Shown here piece by piece: positions 55,135 through 64,000 of a stretch of DNA of 64,000 bases (position 1 is its first letter; each line of letters opens with the position of its first letter). This DNA is from Rana temporaria (Eukaryota; Chordata; Amphibia; Anura; Ranidae), in the NCBI RefSeq assembly GCF_905171775.1, contig NC_053494.1:160832956-160896955 (forward strand), given 5' to 3'. The notes below the pieces were generated by a model. That model did no database searches. It was given only the letters and a program-made list of their open reading frames with translations, and was not told the DNA's origin. Both the position numbers and the translations under genes were made by a program.

Positions 55135-56262
55135 TAGGGCTGTGGAAATTAACTATTAATTCCTCGATTAATTGTTATTTCTTTTGATCGGTTATCACCT
55201 CTCTGCCGGCTTCCGGGTCCTCAGGGAGTTCCGTCGGAGATCCGGTGACGTCACGGACACCGGCAGGGCTTGCCGTGTCCATCTGAAGGGCTCCTTTGCT
55301 GTGCCTTCATATCTGCATGCCCGCGGGACCTTACTATCTGCCACACGCAAGGGCTGTTACACTTCCCTCTATGGCCTCGTACACACGACCGAACATGTCT
55401 GCTGAAACTGGTCCGTCGGACCAGTTTCCGCGGACATGTTCGGTCGTCTGTACGGCCGACCGGACAATTTTCCGGCGGATCGGACAGTTTTCCAGCGGAC
55501 AAATGTTTCTTAGCATGCTAAGAAACATGTCCGCTGGAAGCCTGTCCATCTGACATGTTCGGTCGTCTGTACGACTCACCGGACATGGTCGCGCACGAAG
55601 CATTGACCTTCCAGGGTCGCGCACATCGCCGCGTCATCGTCGCGTCACCGCGTTCGCTGTTTGCGGGAAATTTGGCCTGATGGTGTGTACAGCCATCAGA
55701 CCAAAATCCGCCAACCGTTTTCATTGGACATGTCCCGTCGTGTGTACGAGGCCTAACACTTCCCTCTATCAACCTGGGATTCTACAGCCATCCACTGGGA
55801 GTTGTGATAGTTCCCTTCACGGGACATTTACATGCCGACAGACTTAACCCCTCCTCATCTGGATTCAGCAGTAGTATCATTGTACACATTTTAATACCAG
55901 TATCATACTTAGCTACATGTTTTTATGACTGCTTTTGCTACCGTTTAGTATTACTTGCACCATTTTTATAGTTTATGTAGCTACATCGATTTAATCTCCA
56001 GTGCAATATTTATTTTGTTACCTACTTGAAGACAATAAAAGTTTTAATGCTATTCCCATCGAGCGCTGCCTTTGTGTGTTTTTTGTATCCTGCTATCCAT
56101 TTTTCCAGTGGTTGGTCGCTGCACTGGGAATCAGCCTGCAAGGAGAGCAGCTAAAAGTAGTTGGATCTGTATGTGCGTTATAATTAATCGAAATTAGTCG
56201 ATTAATCGATTAAAAAAGAAACGATTAATCAAACACGAAAATTTTAATCAGAAACAGCCCTA
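55135..56262. mobile_element. hAT element, TAGGGCTGT ends, exact 8-bp TSD, with nested MITE
   Basis: The left end TAGGGCTGTGGAAATTAACT and the reverse-complemented right end TAGGGCTGTTTCTGATTAAA match at the terminus. ATAAATAA flanks both sides (55127-55134 and 56263-56270). Subterminal CGATTAAT and GATTAATCGATTA words are as in the widespread hAT families with this end. The 1128 bp include a 383-bp MITE, so the hAT itself is about 730 bp and non-autonomous. Confidence 0.9.
55373..55755 (-). mobile_element. GTACACACGA-type MITE, GGACATGTCCG module, 14-bp flanking repeat
   Basis: The ends GGCCTCGTACACACGACCGA and, reverse-complemented, AGGCCTCGTACACACGACGG match. GGACATGT/ACATGTCC modules recur with CGGTCGTCTGTACG at 55440-55453 and 55560-55573. 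The core GCGTCACCGCGTTCG is at 55641-55655. The 14-mer ACACTTCCCTCTAT lies directly outside both ends (55359-55372 and 55756-55769). It sits inside the hAT at 55135-56262 and is therefore younger. Confidence 0.88.
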
Positions 56263-56270
56263 ATAAATAA

Positions 56271-57353
56271 TAATGCATTTTTGGCAACAGTGTAATCAGC
56301 TTTTTTTATTTAGCTGATGATTTGTTCTCACTATTTTTATGGCAGTTGCAGTGGCGTGTACATGGGATTGTAGATCGCACTTATCTCTATCTATAAAACC
56401 CAGTAAATAACAGGCAAGACAAATAAATTGGTGTTTTAAACGGCCGCGGCACCTTTATTGGTATTTAATAAATAAATAAATCTTTATTCAAATATGAATC
56501 ATTGAAAATATAAATAAATATATAATTCAAACTTTTCAAACAAATTCTATACCGGCTCAGTCATAGGACTCGAGCTATAATGAATAAATTGATAAACCAA
56601 AGTCCCCCCTTGATCCAAGGGTGACATAACCACATAATGGTGGCCGCGACAGGGTGGGAGGGAAGGGGAGCTCCGATTCTAATTGCCTCAGGGGCTTCTG
56701 TGAGGAATCCTGTCACACAGGTGGCTTATATAACCTCCAGCCACCTGTGCCCTCACGTTGTTCCCGCTCAAAGCCCCTTTTTTTTATTATTATTTAATAT
56801 TGACAAAAATCAGAACAAAAACTTTATAAACTGTATGGCGATCACAATCCCATGTTGCAGGCTCCTTATTGTGCCCACTGCTCATTTGTATGCCACCACA
56901 GAGGCCCTCATGAATCAAGGTTTAGAATTTTTTTAAACTAGGTTTTCCATACACAGTAATTCCACAGATTCAGAAATAACACAATAACAACAATTCACTC
57001 ACATTTACACCTACAAAGATCGACTGTGGGTCACTTTCCGCTGTGGAAACTAAGCTGCACTTGCTGTAATATCTAATAGGCTGGACAAATGTTCATGAAT
57101 TTGACAATATCTTGCTCATTCTGGATCTGCAGCTTTCAATCAAATCCTGTAAGGAGGGAGGGGGAGGCGAGGTTGAGTCGTGTTGTGTGTGCTTATGCTG
57201 TTTGATATGGTGGCACATGCAGGAGAGGAGGAGCCGAGAGCTGTGGCGGGAACACCAGAAGAGGAGGTTTGGGCCTGCTCTGTGCAATATCATTGAAGAG
57301 AGAAGTTAATTATTTTAGAAAAAAACTGACTTTATAACTATTTTAAGAATAAA
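56271..57353. other. Mixed repeats, no gene
   Basis: 56460-56535 is AAATA-rich. The block 56630-56770 (ATGGTGGCCGCGACAGGGTG through CCTGTGCCCTCACGTTG) has the look of a dispersed repeat. 57080-57310 contains GGGAGGGGGAGGCG and is otherwise unassigned. Confidence 0.35.
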
Positions 57354-57357
57354 TTAA

Positions 57358-57867
57358 CCAGTTCTGGACCGCCCACCATGCAGGGCGGCCCGGATGCGTG
57401 AAACAATGTACCTGCACGTTGCTGCGTCTTCCAGGTCTGAGGCGTGCATCCCCTGCGACCCGCTCCTGCTGTGATTGGACATAGCGGGAGCCAATCAGCG
57501 GGTCCTGCAGACCCGATGTTTGCCAGTCTGGTTATGTAAACAAGGCAGATCGCCGTTCAGTCAGAGAGGAAGAGAGAGATTTTGTGTTTCTGCTAAGCAG
57601 GAACACACATCTCTCTTTTTCCCCAGTCAAAGCATCCCCCACACAGTTAGCAAGCACTCACTAGGCGCACATTTAACCCTTTGATCGCCCCTGATGTTAA
57701 CCCCTTCCCTGCCAGTGTCAATAGTACAGTGACAATGCATTTTTTTAGCATTGATCACTGTATTGGTGTCACTGGTCTCCAAAAAGTGTTGCTTAGTGTC
57801 AGAATTGTGCGCCTCAATATTGCAGTCCCGCTAAAAATCATTGATCGCCACCATTACTAGTAAAAAA
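57358..57867 (-). mobile_element. TTAACC-type element, truncated by a MITE
   Basis: TTAA (57354-57357) is followed by CCAGTTCTGGACCGCCC. Read on the minus strand the right part is TTTTTACTAGTAATGGTGGC, the standard internal block of the family. It ends exactly where TACCGTATTTATCGG starts, so its other half is missing. Confidence 0.7.
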
Positions 57868-57920
57868 TACCGTATTTATCGGTGTATAACACGCACAGGC
57901 GTATAACACGCACCCTAACT
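57868..57920 (+). mobile_element. ACCGTATTT MITE left end, truncated
   Basis: TACCGTATTTATCGGTGTAT and AACACGCACCCTAAC match the first 50 bp of the element at 276-446. The sequence then passes at CTTTAA directly into the next TTAACC element. Confidence 0.85.
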
Positions 57921-57924
57921 TTAA

Positions 57925-58460
57925 CCACTACACTATCGGCCGCCGTCAATTGACGGCGGCACAATAGCTCTATTGTTCTGACAGGACGTCATATGACGTC
58001 CTCGTCTTTTAAAATCACTCGCGATTGCCCAGTTATTGAGCAGGACTGTGGATCTCTGTGTGTAAAGAGGAGAGGGGACCGATGCTGTGTCCCTTGTACA
58101 TAGGGACACAGATCGGTCACCTCCCCCAGTCAGCCCCCTCCCCCCACAGTAAGAATCACCTTGCAGGGTACACATTTAACCCCTTCCTTGCCCCCTAGTG
58201 TTTAACCCCTTCCCTGCCAGTCACATTTATACAGTAATCAGTGCATCCTTATAGCACTAAATGTGAATGGTCCCAAAAATGTGTCAAAAGTGTCCGATGT
58301 GTCCGCAATGTCACAGTCCCAATAAAAATCGCAGATCGCCGCCATTACTAGTAAAAAAATAATAATAAAATAAAATCATAATTATGTCCCCTATTTTGTA
58401 GGCGCTATAACTTTTGTGCAAACCAGTCACTATACGCTTAAAGAAAATGGTTGTGGCATA
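57925..58460 (-). mobile_element. TTAACC-type element, incomplete
   Basis: TTAA (57921-57924) is followed by CCACTACACTATCGGCCGCC, an overlapping CGTCAATTGACG palindrome and GACGTCATATGACGTC (57985-58000). Further in, GCCGCCATTACTAGTAAAAA and TATTTTGTAGGCGCTATAAC are the family blocks in reverse order. The outer end is not recognisable beyond about 58460. Confidence 0.72.
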
Positions 58461-58761
58461 CTCCACATATTTAAAATGAAGGGCTGCTCCATTTAAAAAA
58501 AAAATATTTCAGGAATACTAACAGCAAGAAACAAAAACACAGACAGTATAAACTGTAGTGCCACCATGCCCTGGAGGTGAGTGAAGATGGAACTCTTAGA
58601 TTGGTGGTCAGTGGGGGAAAGACCCTTTATATTAGTGGTAAGTGGAAGAAAAGTCCTTGTACACTTGTACTTGAAGGCTGCACTCCTGTACATAAAACTA
58701 TTTTTTTTTTACAGTGTTCACTCAATCTATCTGGATTACTGGGAGGTACAAGGGTACTGAG
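58461..58761. other. No gene recognised
   Basis: A short unassigned stretch between two transposons. Confidence 0.35.
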
Positions 58762-59417
58762 TAGTGGCAGGTGTTGCTCAAAATTTTTGAGGGGCGCAAA
58801 CAAACTGAAAAAGTGCCATCAAACACAGCCACTGTGCCCATCATATGCAGCCACTGTGCCCATCAAATGCTGCCACTGTGCCATCAAATGCTCCCACTGT
58901 GACCATCAAATGCCGCCACTGTGACCCCCGCCGTTTGCCCGACACTTTTCCTGTCTCGGTGGGGCAGCGGGTGACGGTGAGCGGTGTCTTCTCCCATCCT
59001 CTCATTCCATCATCTCCTAATGGCGATTGGACTCCTGATATGCATCCAATCACAACACCTGTCATTTCAGCCAATCAGGTAACCAAACCAAGCACCTGAT
59101 TGGCGGAGAGGTGGTTCAGTGTTAGGAAAGCGAATATTCATTCTCTGTTTTAACACACCTGGGTGAACTGCGAGCGCCAAGCATGGCGCTCGCAGGTCAC
59201 CTTTTTTGACGCCTATTAGAGCCTATGTCTTCAAAAACACACCGCAACTGTAATTCAGCCGCCCTGTGCCCGAAAAGGAGTCGGGCGCCTGAATAGGGGG
59301 TGGCAGCGGTGGCCATGGATAGATTCACGCTATGCCTGAATCTATTCATTGGTCATAGAGGGTGTGGCTGTAAAGAGGAGGCAGTGCCCGTGCGCCCTTA
59401 GTGACTCACCGCCACTG
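58762..59417 (+). mobile_element. CAGTGGCGG-type element, probable hAT
   Basis: The left end TAGTGGCAGGTGTTGCTCAA and right end GACTCACCGCCACTG give inverted termini (CAGTGGCGG). GTACTGAG and GTATAGAG flank it, six of eight matching, which fits an old hAT duplication. It contains a short CACTGTGCCATCAAA minisatellite (58813-58925), the same motif that is amplified at 38684-39945. Confidence 0.65.
58813..58925. repeat. Short CACTGTGCC(C)ATCAAATGC minisatellite
   Basis: Five to six units of 21 to 22 bp with variants CACTGTGCCCATCATATGCAG and CACTGTGACCATCAAATGCCG. It is a small counterpart of the large array at 38684-39945. Confidence 0.85.
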
Positions 59418-59425
59418 GTATAGAG

Positions 59426-60610
59426 AGAGGGCTATTTTTTCTCCAATGAGTCACAACCTGTTTGTCATACAAACCTGTAAGGTACCAGACAATAGATATC
59501 TAGGGTTGATTTACTGGACTGTTTACTTTCACAGAGAATTTGCACTTTGCAAGGGAATTTTTCCCAGAGTTGAATGATTGAGTATTTAGTGCTTTAATTT
59601 AACAATATCAATTACGACAAATGAACAAAGTCTGTTGTTTTGTTTGTGCAAAATACCATGTTTTTATAGAATTTTAGTGGATTGTTAACAATAAATGCCT
59701 TTTAACAGTTATAAGTGTTGGGTAAATTCAGTACCATTAAAGTCCCGATCCTTTACATTTATATTTCTCTGGAATGTCAGTAAACGTAATATAAAGTAAG
59801 TTACAACCCACACACAAGTTATAATTGTGCTCTTGTTGGGGTTATTAACCTGATGCTTCTATCCATACATTTGTTTTAGAAACAAAATTCCATAGAATAT
59901 TTATAAAATAAAACAGTTTATTCTTATCAAACATTGTCTAAAACAAATCTAAAACAGAAAGTCAGGATAAAATGTTTCTGATAATTACGTAAGTGTTTTC
60001 ACACATTACAGTAGGGGTTTAGGTGTAAATGCATGATTTTTTTTTAGATTTTTTTTATTTATTTTTTTCTTTTAAATTAAATGCAGAGCAGTATTCCACT
60101 ATATAGGAATAAAGTTAGGAAGAATACCGGTAATTACTTTTTAAAATGCATTAACATTGTAAAGTTTATGTAAAGTTTTGGATACTGTATTTAGTTCTGC
60201 ATTAGCAGTGTTTATGATATTCATTTAAAGAAAACATTTACAGGAACAAAGGTTGCCGTAATTATTAACCTGATGTCCCTATATATACCTTTGCTTTGGA
60301 AACAAAATTCCATAGAATATGCATAAAAAACAAAACGCTGTATATACTAATTAAGTATTATCTAAAACAAATCTAAAGCAGAAAGTCATGTTAAAATGTT
60401 TTTCATAATAGCCCAGGAGTTTACATACATTATAGTACCGGTTTAGGTCTTTACGAAGAATTTTAATTAAATGAAAAAAAGACTGCAAGTACTCGTCAAC
60501 TGGTACATGTGTTCATGCATTCATGCATTACTTTTTATGTGTATTCATGCATAACTTTGTTGTGTATTTATTCAAGGTTTCACACAGTGCAGTACTCCAC
60601 AATGTTGGAC
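59426..60610. other. MITE fragment and an old direct repeat; no gene
   Basis: 59508-59590 is a fragment of the TTGATTTACT MITE (TTTGCACTTTGCAAGGGAAT). 59843-60034 and 60263-60450 are direct copies about 420 bp apart, sharing TATTAACCTGATG, AAACAAAATTCCATAGAATA, TCTAAAACAAATCTAAA and CAGAAAGTCA. The rest is AT-rich. Confidence 0.55.
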
Positions 60611-60614
60611 TTAA

Positions 60615-61061
60615 GCCCTGTACACACGGCCGGGATTCTCGTCAGGGAAAAAAAAACGTAGTTTTTCCTGATGAGATTCCTTGCAAGATATTCTTGCCGG
60701 CCGAGTGTACACACGTACGATTCAAATGAACCGCTGTTCTTTTGAATGGCACGAACGCGGTGATGTCATCGACTATGACGAGCATGAGCTCGTCACATTC
60801 GATGGCGTCACCACCATCTTGCTTCACCCTACCTATGCCTTGGAAGCTACCGCTCAGGTTTCTCGGCAGGAAAACACTGCAAAGAATCACGATGAGAAAA
60901 TAGAGAGCAGGTTCTCTATTTTTGTCGTCTAGATTCTGGGCAGTTTTCTCGACGGGAGACCTCAAAGCCTCAAACACACGCACGGTTTACTCGGCAAGAA
61001 AGCTCTGCCAGCAGTTGTCTTGCTGTTTCTGGCCGAGAAAACCGTGCGGGTGTACGAGCCG
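60615..61061 (+). mobile_element. GTACACACGA-type MITE, GATGAG/CTCGTC module
   Basis: TTAA (60611-60614) is followed by GCCCTGTACACACGGCCGGG. The right end CCGTGCGGGTGTACGAGCCG is followed by TTAG, one change from TTAA. The core CACGAACGCGGTGATGTCAT is at 60749-60768. Inner GAGAAAATAGAGAGCAGGTT forms a hairpin with its partner CTCTATTTTTGTC near 60895-60930. Confidence 0.82.
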
Positions 61062-61768
61062 TTAGAAACAAATATTGCATTTGCCAGTTCTGCCAGAGCT
61101 AACACTTATAATGTCACATTTACCACTATTGACAAGTTCTACACCCTGTTATATGTCCAACTCCTTCTTTTTAAAGGTTACCAACTTTTAGTGAAGAAAT
61201 ACCACAATGTTGTCCCAATTTTGTAAAATACTGGAAAGGTGGGAATTTGCTTATAACTATATGGCTAGTTTTGTTATATAGACACAAATTGTGCATGGTT
61301 GTACACTTTTCCAATGTCTAGGCAGCTGTACCCACAAACTATAAAAAAAGAAAAGATTAATCCTACCTGCAGAGACTGGAGTAATTTGACACATCAGTAA
61401 CCCAGTGCATATAGGCCATGGCTCCTGAATTTTAGTTCCAAGCCTGCTGTTCCCAACCTAAAATACTCAACTCCCAAAACGACCCCTTAAGGTAAAAGGC
61501 CTACTCCATTGCCTCCTGTGCCTTACACCCCCAACCCTCATAAGCCCTGCTGTGCAGTCAAAACACCCCATCTCTTTATAACCTTTTTCACTTTGCATAA
61601 TGGGTCCCTAGTCTTCCACAGGAATTACCCTCTCCTCCAGTGCTCCACCATCTCTAATCATGGGAACTCTTCTATGCCCAGAGCACTATGTGTTAGCTAG
61701 AGACACAGCACAAGAAACAATGTCTGCTTTCCAGTCTCTATTTGTCTGACTGAATCCTCAGATTCATC
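61062..61768. other. No gene recognised
   Basis: Single-copy looking sequence. The frames here are short and have no recognisable domain. Confidence 0.4.
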
Positions 61769-62199
61769 CAGGGCTCAAGTCCTGCGGGAACGCATGGGAA
61801 CGGAGTTCCTACACTTTTTTCACAGCAGGAACTCAGTTCCCTTTGCAGGACTAGAGCAGCCGAGCCAATCCTTTACTAAGCGGCGATGCCCAGCTCGAGT
61901 CACTGAACTTGCTTCTTTCTAAATCCCGTGATAACTCACGGCAGACCTCCGCAATGTCTCCTGGGAACAATGACAAAAGCTCCCAGGAGACATTGCGGCA
62001 TCGAGGAAGTGACGGAATACCCGATGAATCCATATACAGGAAGCGGCCAGTAACATAAAGGATTACTAAGGTACAGTGGATCGGAAAAAAAAGCATGCGG
62101 TTTAGTAATTATGCATATGAGCGTATCATTTTTTTTTTGGTGGGGGAGTGGATCTTGGGTGGGAGTTCCCACACTTTTTTCCCCAGGACTTAACCCCTG
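61769..62199. mobile_element. Non-autonomous hAT, CAGGG..AAGTCCTG ends, exact TSD
   Basis: The left end CAGGGCTCAAGTCCTGCGGG and the reverse-complemented right end CAGGGGTTAAGTCCTGGGGA match at 16 of 20. GATTCATC flanks both sides (61761-61768 and 62200-62207). The internal TCTCCTGGGAACAATGACAA with AGCTCCCAGGAGACATTGCG forms a hairpin at about 61953-61998. Confidence 0.93.
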
Positions 62200-62207
62200 G
62201 ATTCATC

Positions 62208-62624
62208 TATCATAGCATAAGGGCTAAGGTAAATTTATTTTCAACAGACTACTAAGAAAATTGTGTGAATGGAAGTCCCCCCTCCCCATTCCACACTGTT
62301 GGCTGAATGTCGGGAGACATTTGCTGGTTCAAAAATACAGCCCGTAGGTTTTTTGTTGGACGAGCATGCTGGAAAACCAGCAGCTGACCGACTCCCGATC
62401 AGCGCTCTCAGCAATGGTAGAGATCGCTGATTGGAGTGTTCTGGCGGGGGGTGCATCCCCCTGTCAGAACACAACAGCTTAGTGGGGAAGATCGCTGTAC
62501 TTACTGTCAGATGAAAATTATGTAATAAAATCAAACAAAATAAAACTCATTCTCATGATTGAAGTACTCTGAAATGTAACATGAGCGATACCGCCTCACT
62601 TCCTGATGATGTAGCAAATTGGAT
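62208..62624. other. Dispersed repeat fragment, no gene
   Basis: 62270-62510 contains GCGCTCTCAGCAATGG, CGATCAGCGCTC and TTCTGGCGGGGGGTGCATCC-type words that look like part of a GC-rich dispersed repeat. No ends were defined. Confidence 0.3.
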
Positions 62625-62788
62625 CATGCTCTGATAGGCTTTTTCTTCTTCCTCTGGATCAACTGTGGGTATAGAAATGGGTATATTGGATTGTACGATA
62701 TTTTTTATTTTATTTACTTTATGGTTGAACTAGATGGACTTGTGTCTTTTTTCAACATGACTAAATATGTAACTATGTAACTATGTAA
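62625..62788 (+). mobile_element. CR1/L2-type LINE 3' end
   Basis: CTTCCTCTGGATCAAC, then GGTTGAACTAGATGGACTTG and TGTCTTTTTTCAACATGACT, ends in three tandem copies of the 8-mer ATGTAACT. Short tandem tails of this kind are typical of CR1/L2-clade LINEs, which lack a poly-A tail. Only the 3' untranslated end is present, so nothing is encoded. Confidence 0.7.
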
Positions 62789-63705
62789 GGTAAACGCTGA
62801 TATAATGGCCCAAATATCTGCTCACTGAAAATGCAGCAACTTTTTTTTTTTTTACCCAAAGCGTTTTGAGCACCTATTCACTCTTTCTCAAGATGGCTTG
62901 AACTATAGAGTTCAACAAATATGTCAGGAAATGCTTACTAATATCAAATTACATATAACTCATGATGTTTTTCTACAAATAAAGATTAATATAAAGTAAC
63001 ATGACGGTTGAACCTATCATCATATAATGATCAGTAGCAGCTATTTGTAGCAGCAATTAGTCAAAATAGTCAGAATTCTCTTTATTTAGTCAGCATATTT
63101 TTTACACTTCACTTTGCTACAGATTTGCTTGGCTACACAATTTTTTTATGCTGTTATATTCAGCACATAAACAGAACTCCTGAGATTTTAAATGAGTGGG
63201 GTGCCTCTCACCAGTAACTGTGATTAATTGATTTTATATAGAAGAGAGTGTAAAGAACACATGTAACATATTGTATAAAGTAGATAAAGTTTTTTTTAAC
63301 CACAGATATCTCTAATTGGGCAAAATTCTAACTTTAAGCACATGTAAGTGTACACCATAAAATGATATAGTTGAAATCTAAAATATATAAATATAAAAAT
63401 GTTATAGTTTAGTTATAATGTATAATTTAAAAGGAAGATATTATCAAAAAATGTGGTGCCTTTTTTTCCAGTTCATAATTTTATAAAAAAAAAGTGCAAT
63501 CACTTTGCTCCTGAATATGTTTTTACGATATCAATATGTTGTTGTTTTTTTCATGAATTTGTCATGGTGCACTTTTAATTTTTGAAAGAAAAAATATACA
63601 CAGTGAAGATAGGCATTTCCCTGGTATTTTTGTTTTAAAGATTTTTTGGTACTTTGAAAGTCTAAAATTAAACCTAATGTCCTATACCAAGGATATTCAA
63701 TCTAA
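62789..63705. other. AT-rich DNA, no gene recognised
   Basis: Near 62855-62900 a CGTTTTGAGCACCTATTCAC and TCTTTCTCAAGATGG block resembles the ACGCGTTTCG/CTCAGG repeat tails seen elsewhere. The rest is AT-rich with no exon or RNA gene that I can support. Confidence 0.4.
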
Positions 63706-64000
63706 TGTCGCGTACACATGATCAGTCCATCCGATGAGAATGAACCGATGGACCATTTTCATCGGTTAACTGATGAAGCTGACTGATGGTCCGTCGTGCC
63801 TACACACCATCGGTTAAAAAAACGATCGTGTCAGAACGCGGTGACGCAAAACACAACGACGTGCTCAAAAAAAACGAAGTTTAATGCTTCCAAGCATGCG
63901 TTGACTTGATTCTGAGCATGCGTGGATTTTTAACCGATGGTTGTGCCTACAAACGATTGTTTTTTCCCATCAGTTAGGAATCCATTGGTTAAATTTAAAA
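63706..64000 (+). mobile_element. GTACACACGA-type MITE, CATCCGATGAG module, cut by window end
   Basis: The left end TGTCGCGTACACATGATCAG is followed by CATCCGATGAGAATG and the core TCAGAACGCGGTGACGCAAA and TTCTGAGCATGCGTGG, matching 46036-46313 almost base for base. The right end lies beyond the window. Confidence 0.85.

Overview
This window looks like non-coding nuclear DNA from a large, repeat-rich vertebrate genome, most probably a frog and within frogs most like a ranid. The evidence is a very dense layer of TTAA-flanked palindromic elements with T2-like ends, L1 and CR1/L2-type LINE fragments, several hAT families, a Tc1 copy, and elements ending in GTACACACGA that I associate from general knowledge with ranid assemblies. 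The species call is inference. I found no host exon, tRNA or rRNA that I could support. Long open frames here are tandem repeats open in several frames or chance frames inside transposons. The only recognisable proteins are decayed: an L1 ORF2 C-terminus (14481-15229, minus), a second L1 tail (about 18087-18330, minus) and a Tc1/mariner transposase (42084-42683, minus).

Layout. 0-2.8 kb is AT-rich, with one MITE and a four-copy tandem repeat of about 238 bp. 2.85-6.47 kb is a pile of DNA transposons: a T2-like element holding a hAT, which holds another MITE with a minisatellite, then an AGCGGAGTTCC element holding a small hAT, then an inverted minisatellite-bearing TTAACC element. 7.46-9.33 kb is a long TTAACC element. 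10.5-12.7 kb holds three MITEs. 12.83-15.26 kb is a 5'-truncated L1 with a perfect 19-bp target-site duplication, itself interrupted by a TTAACC element. 15.4-20.9 kb holds an LTR-like repeat, an L1 tail and a possible solo LTR. 22.9-27.4 kb holds hAT elements. 28.7-32.9 kb is MITE-rich. 33.99-36.7 kb is a chain of elements sharing TTAA sites. 38.6-39.95 kb is a 21-bp minisatellite with an exact 231-bp higher-order duplication. 40.7-44.9 kb holds two full TTAACC elements flanking the dead Tc1. 46-49.3 kb is more MITEs. 50.0-51.8 kb holds two minus-strand solo LTRs. 51.9-56.3 kb holds nested MITEs, including a hAT with an exact 8-bp duplication. 57.4-62.2 kb is nested DNA transposons. The window ends inside a GTACACACGA-type MITE.

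The elements do not form a pathway. What they offer is a relative history: the L1 predates the TTAACC element inside it, several hATs were targets for later MITEs, and TTAA sites created by one insertion appear to have received the next. The observations most worth checking are the run of seven consecutive hairpins at 44563-44808, the TTAA chain at 33988-35875, the eleven GTACACACGA elements whose stem modules differ while their outer motif is kept, and the 14-bp flanking repeat of the copy at 55373-55755.
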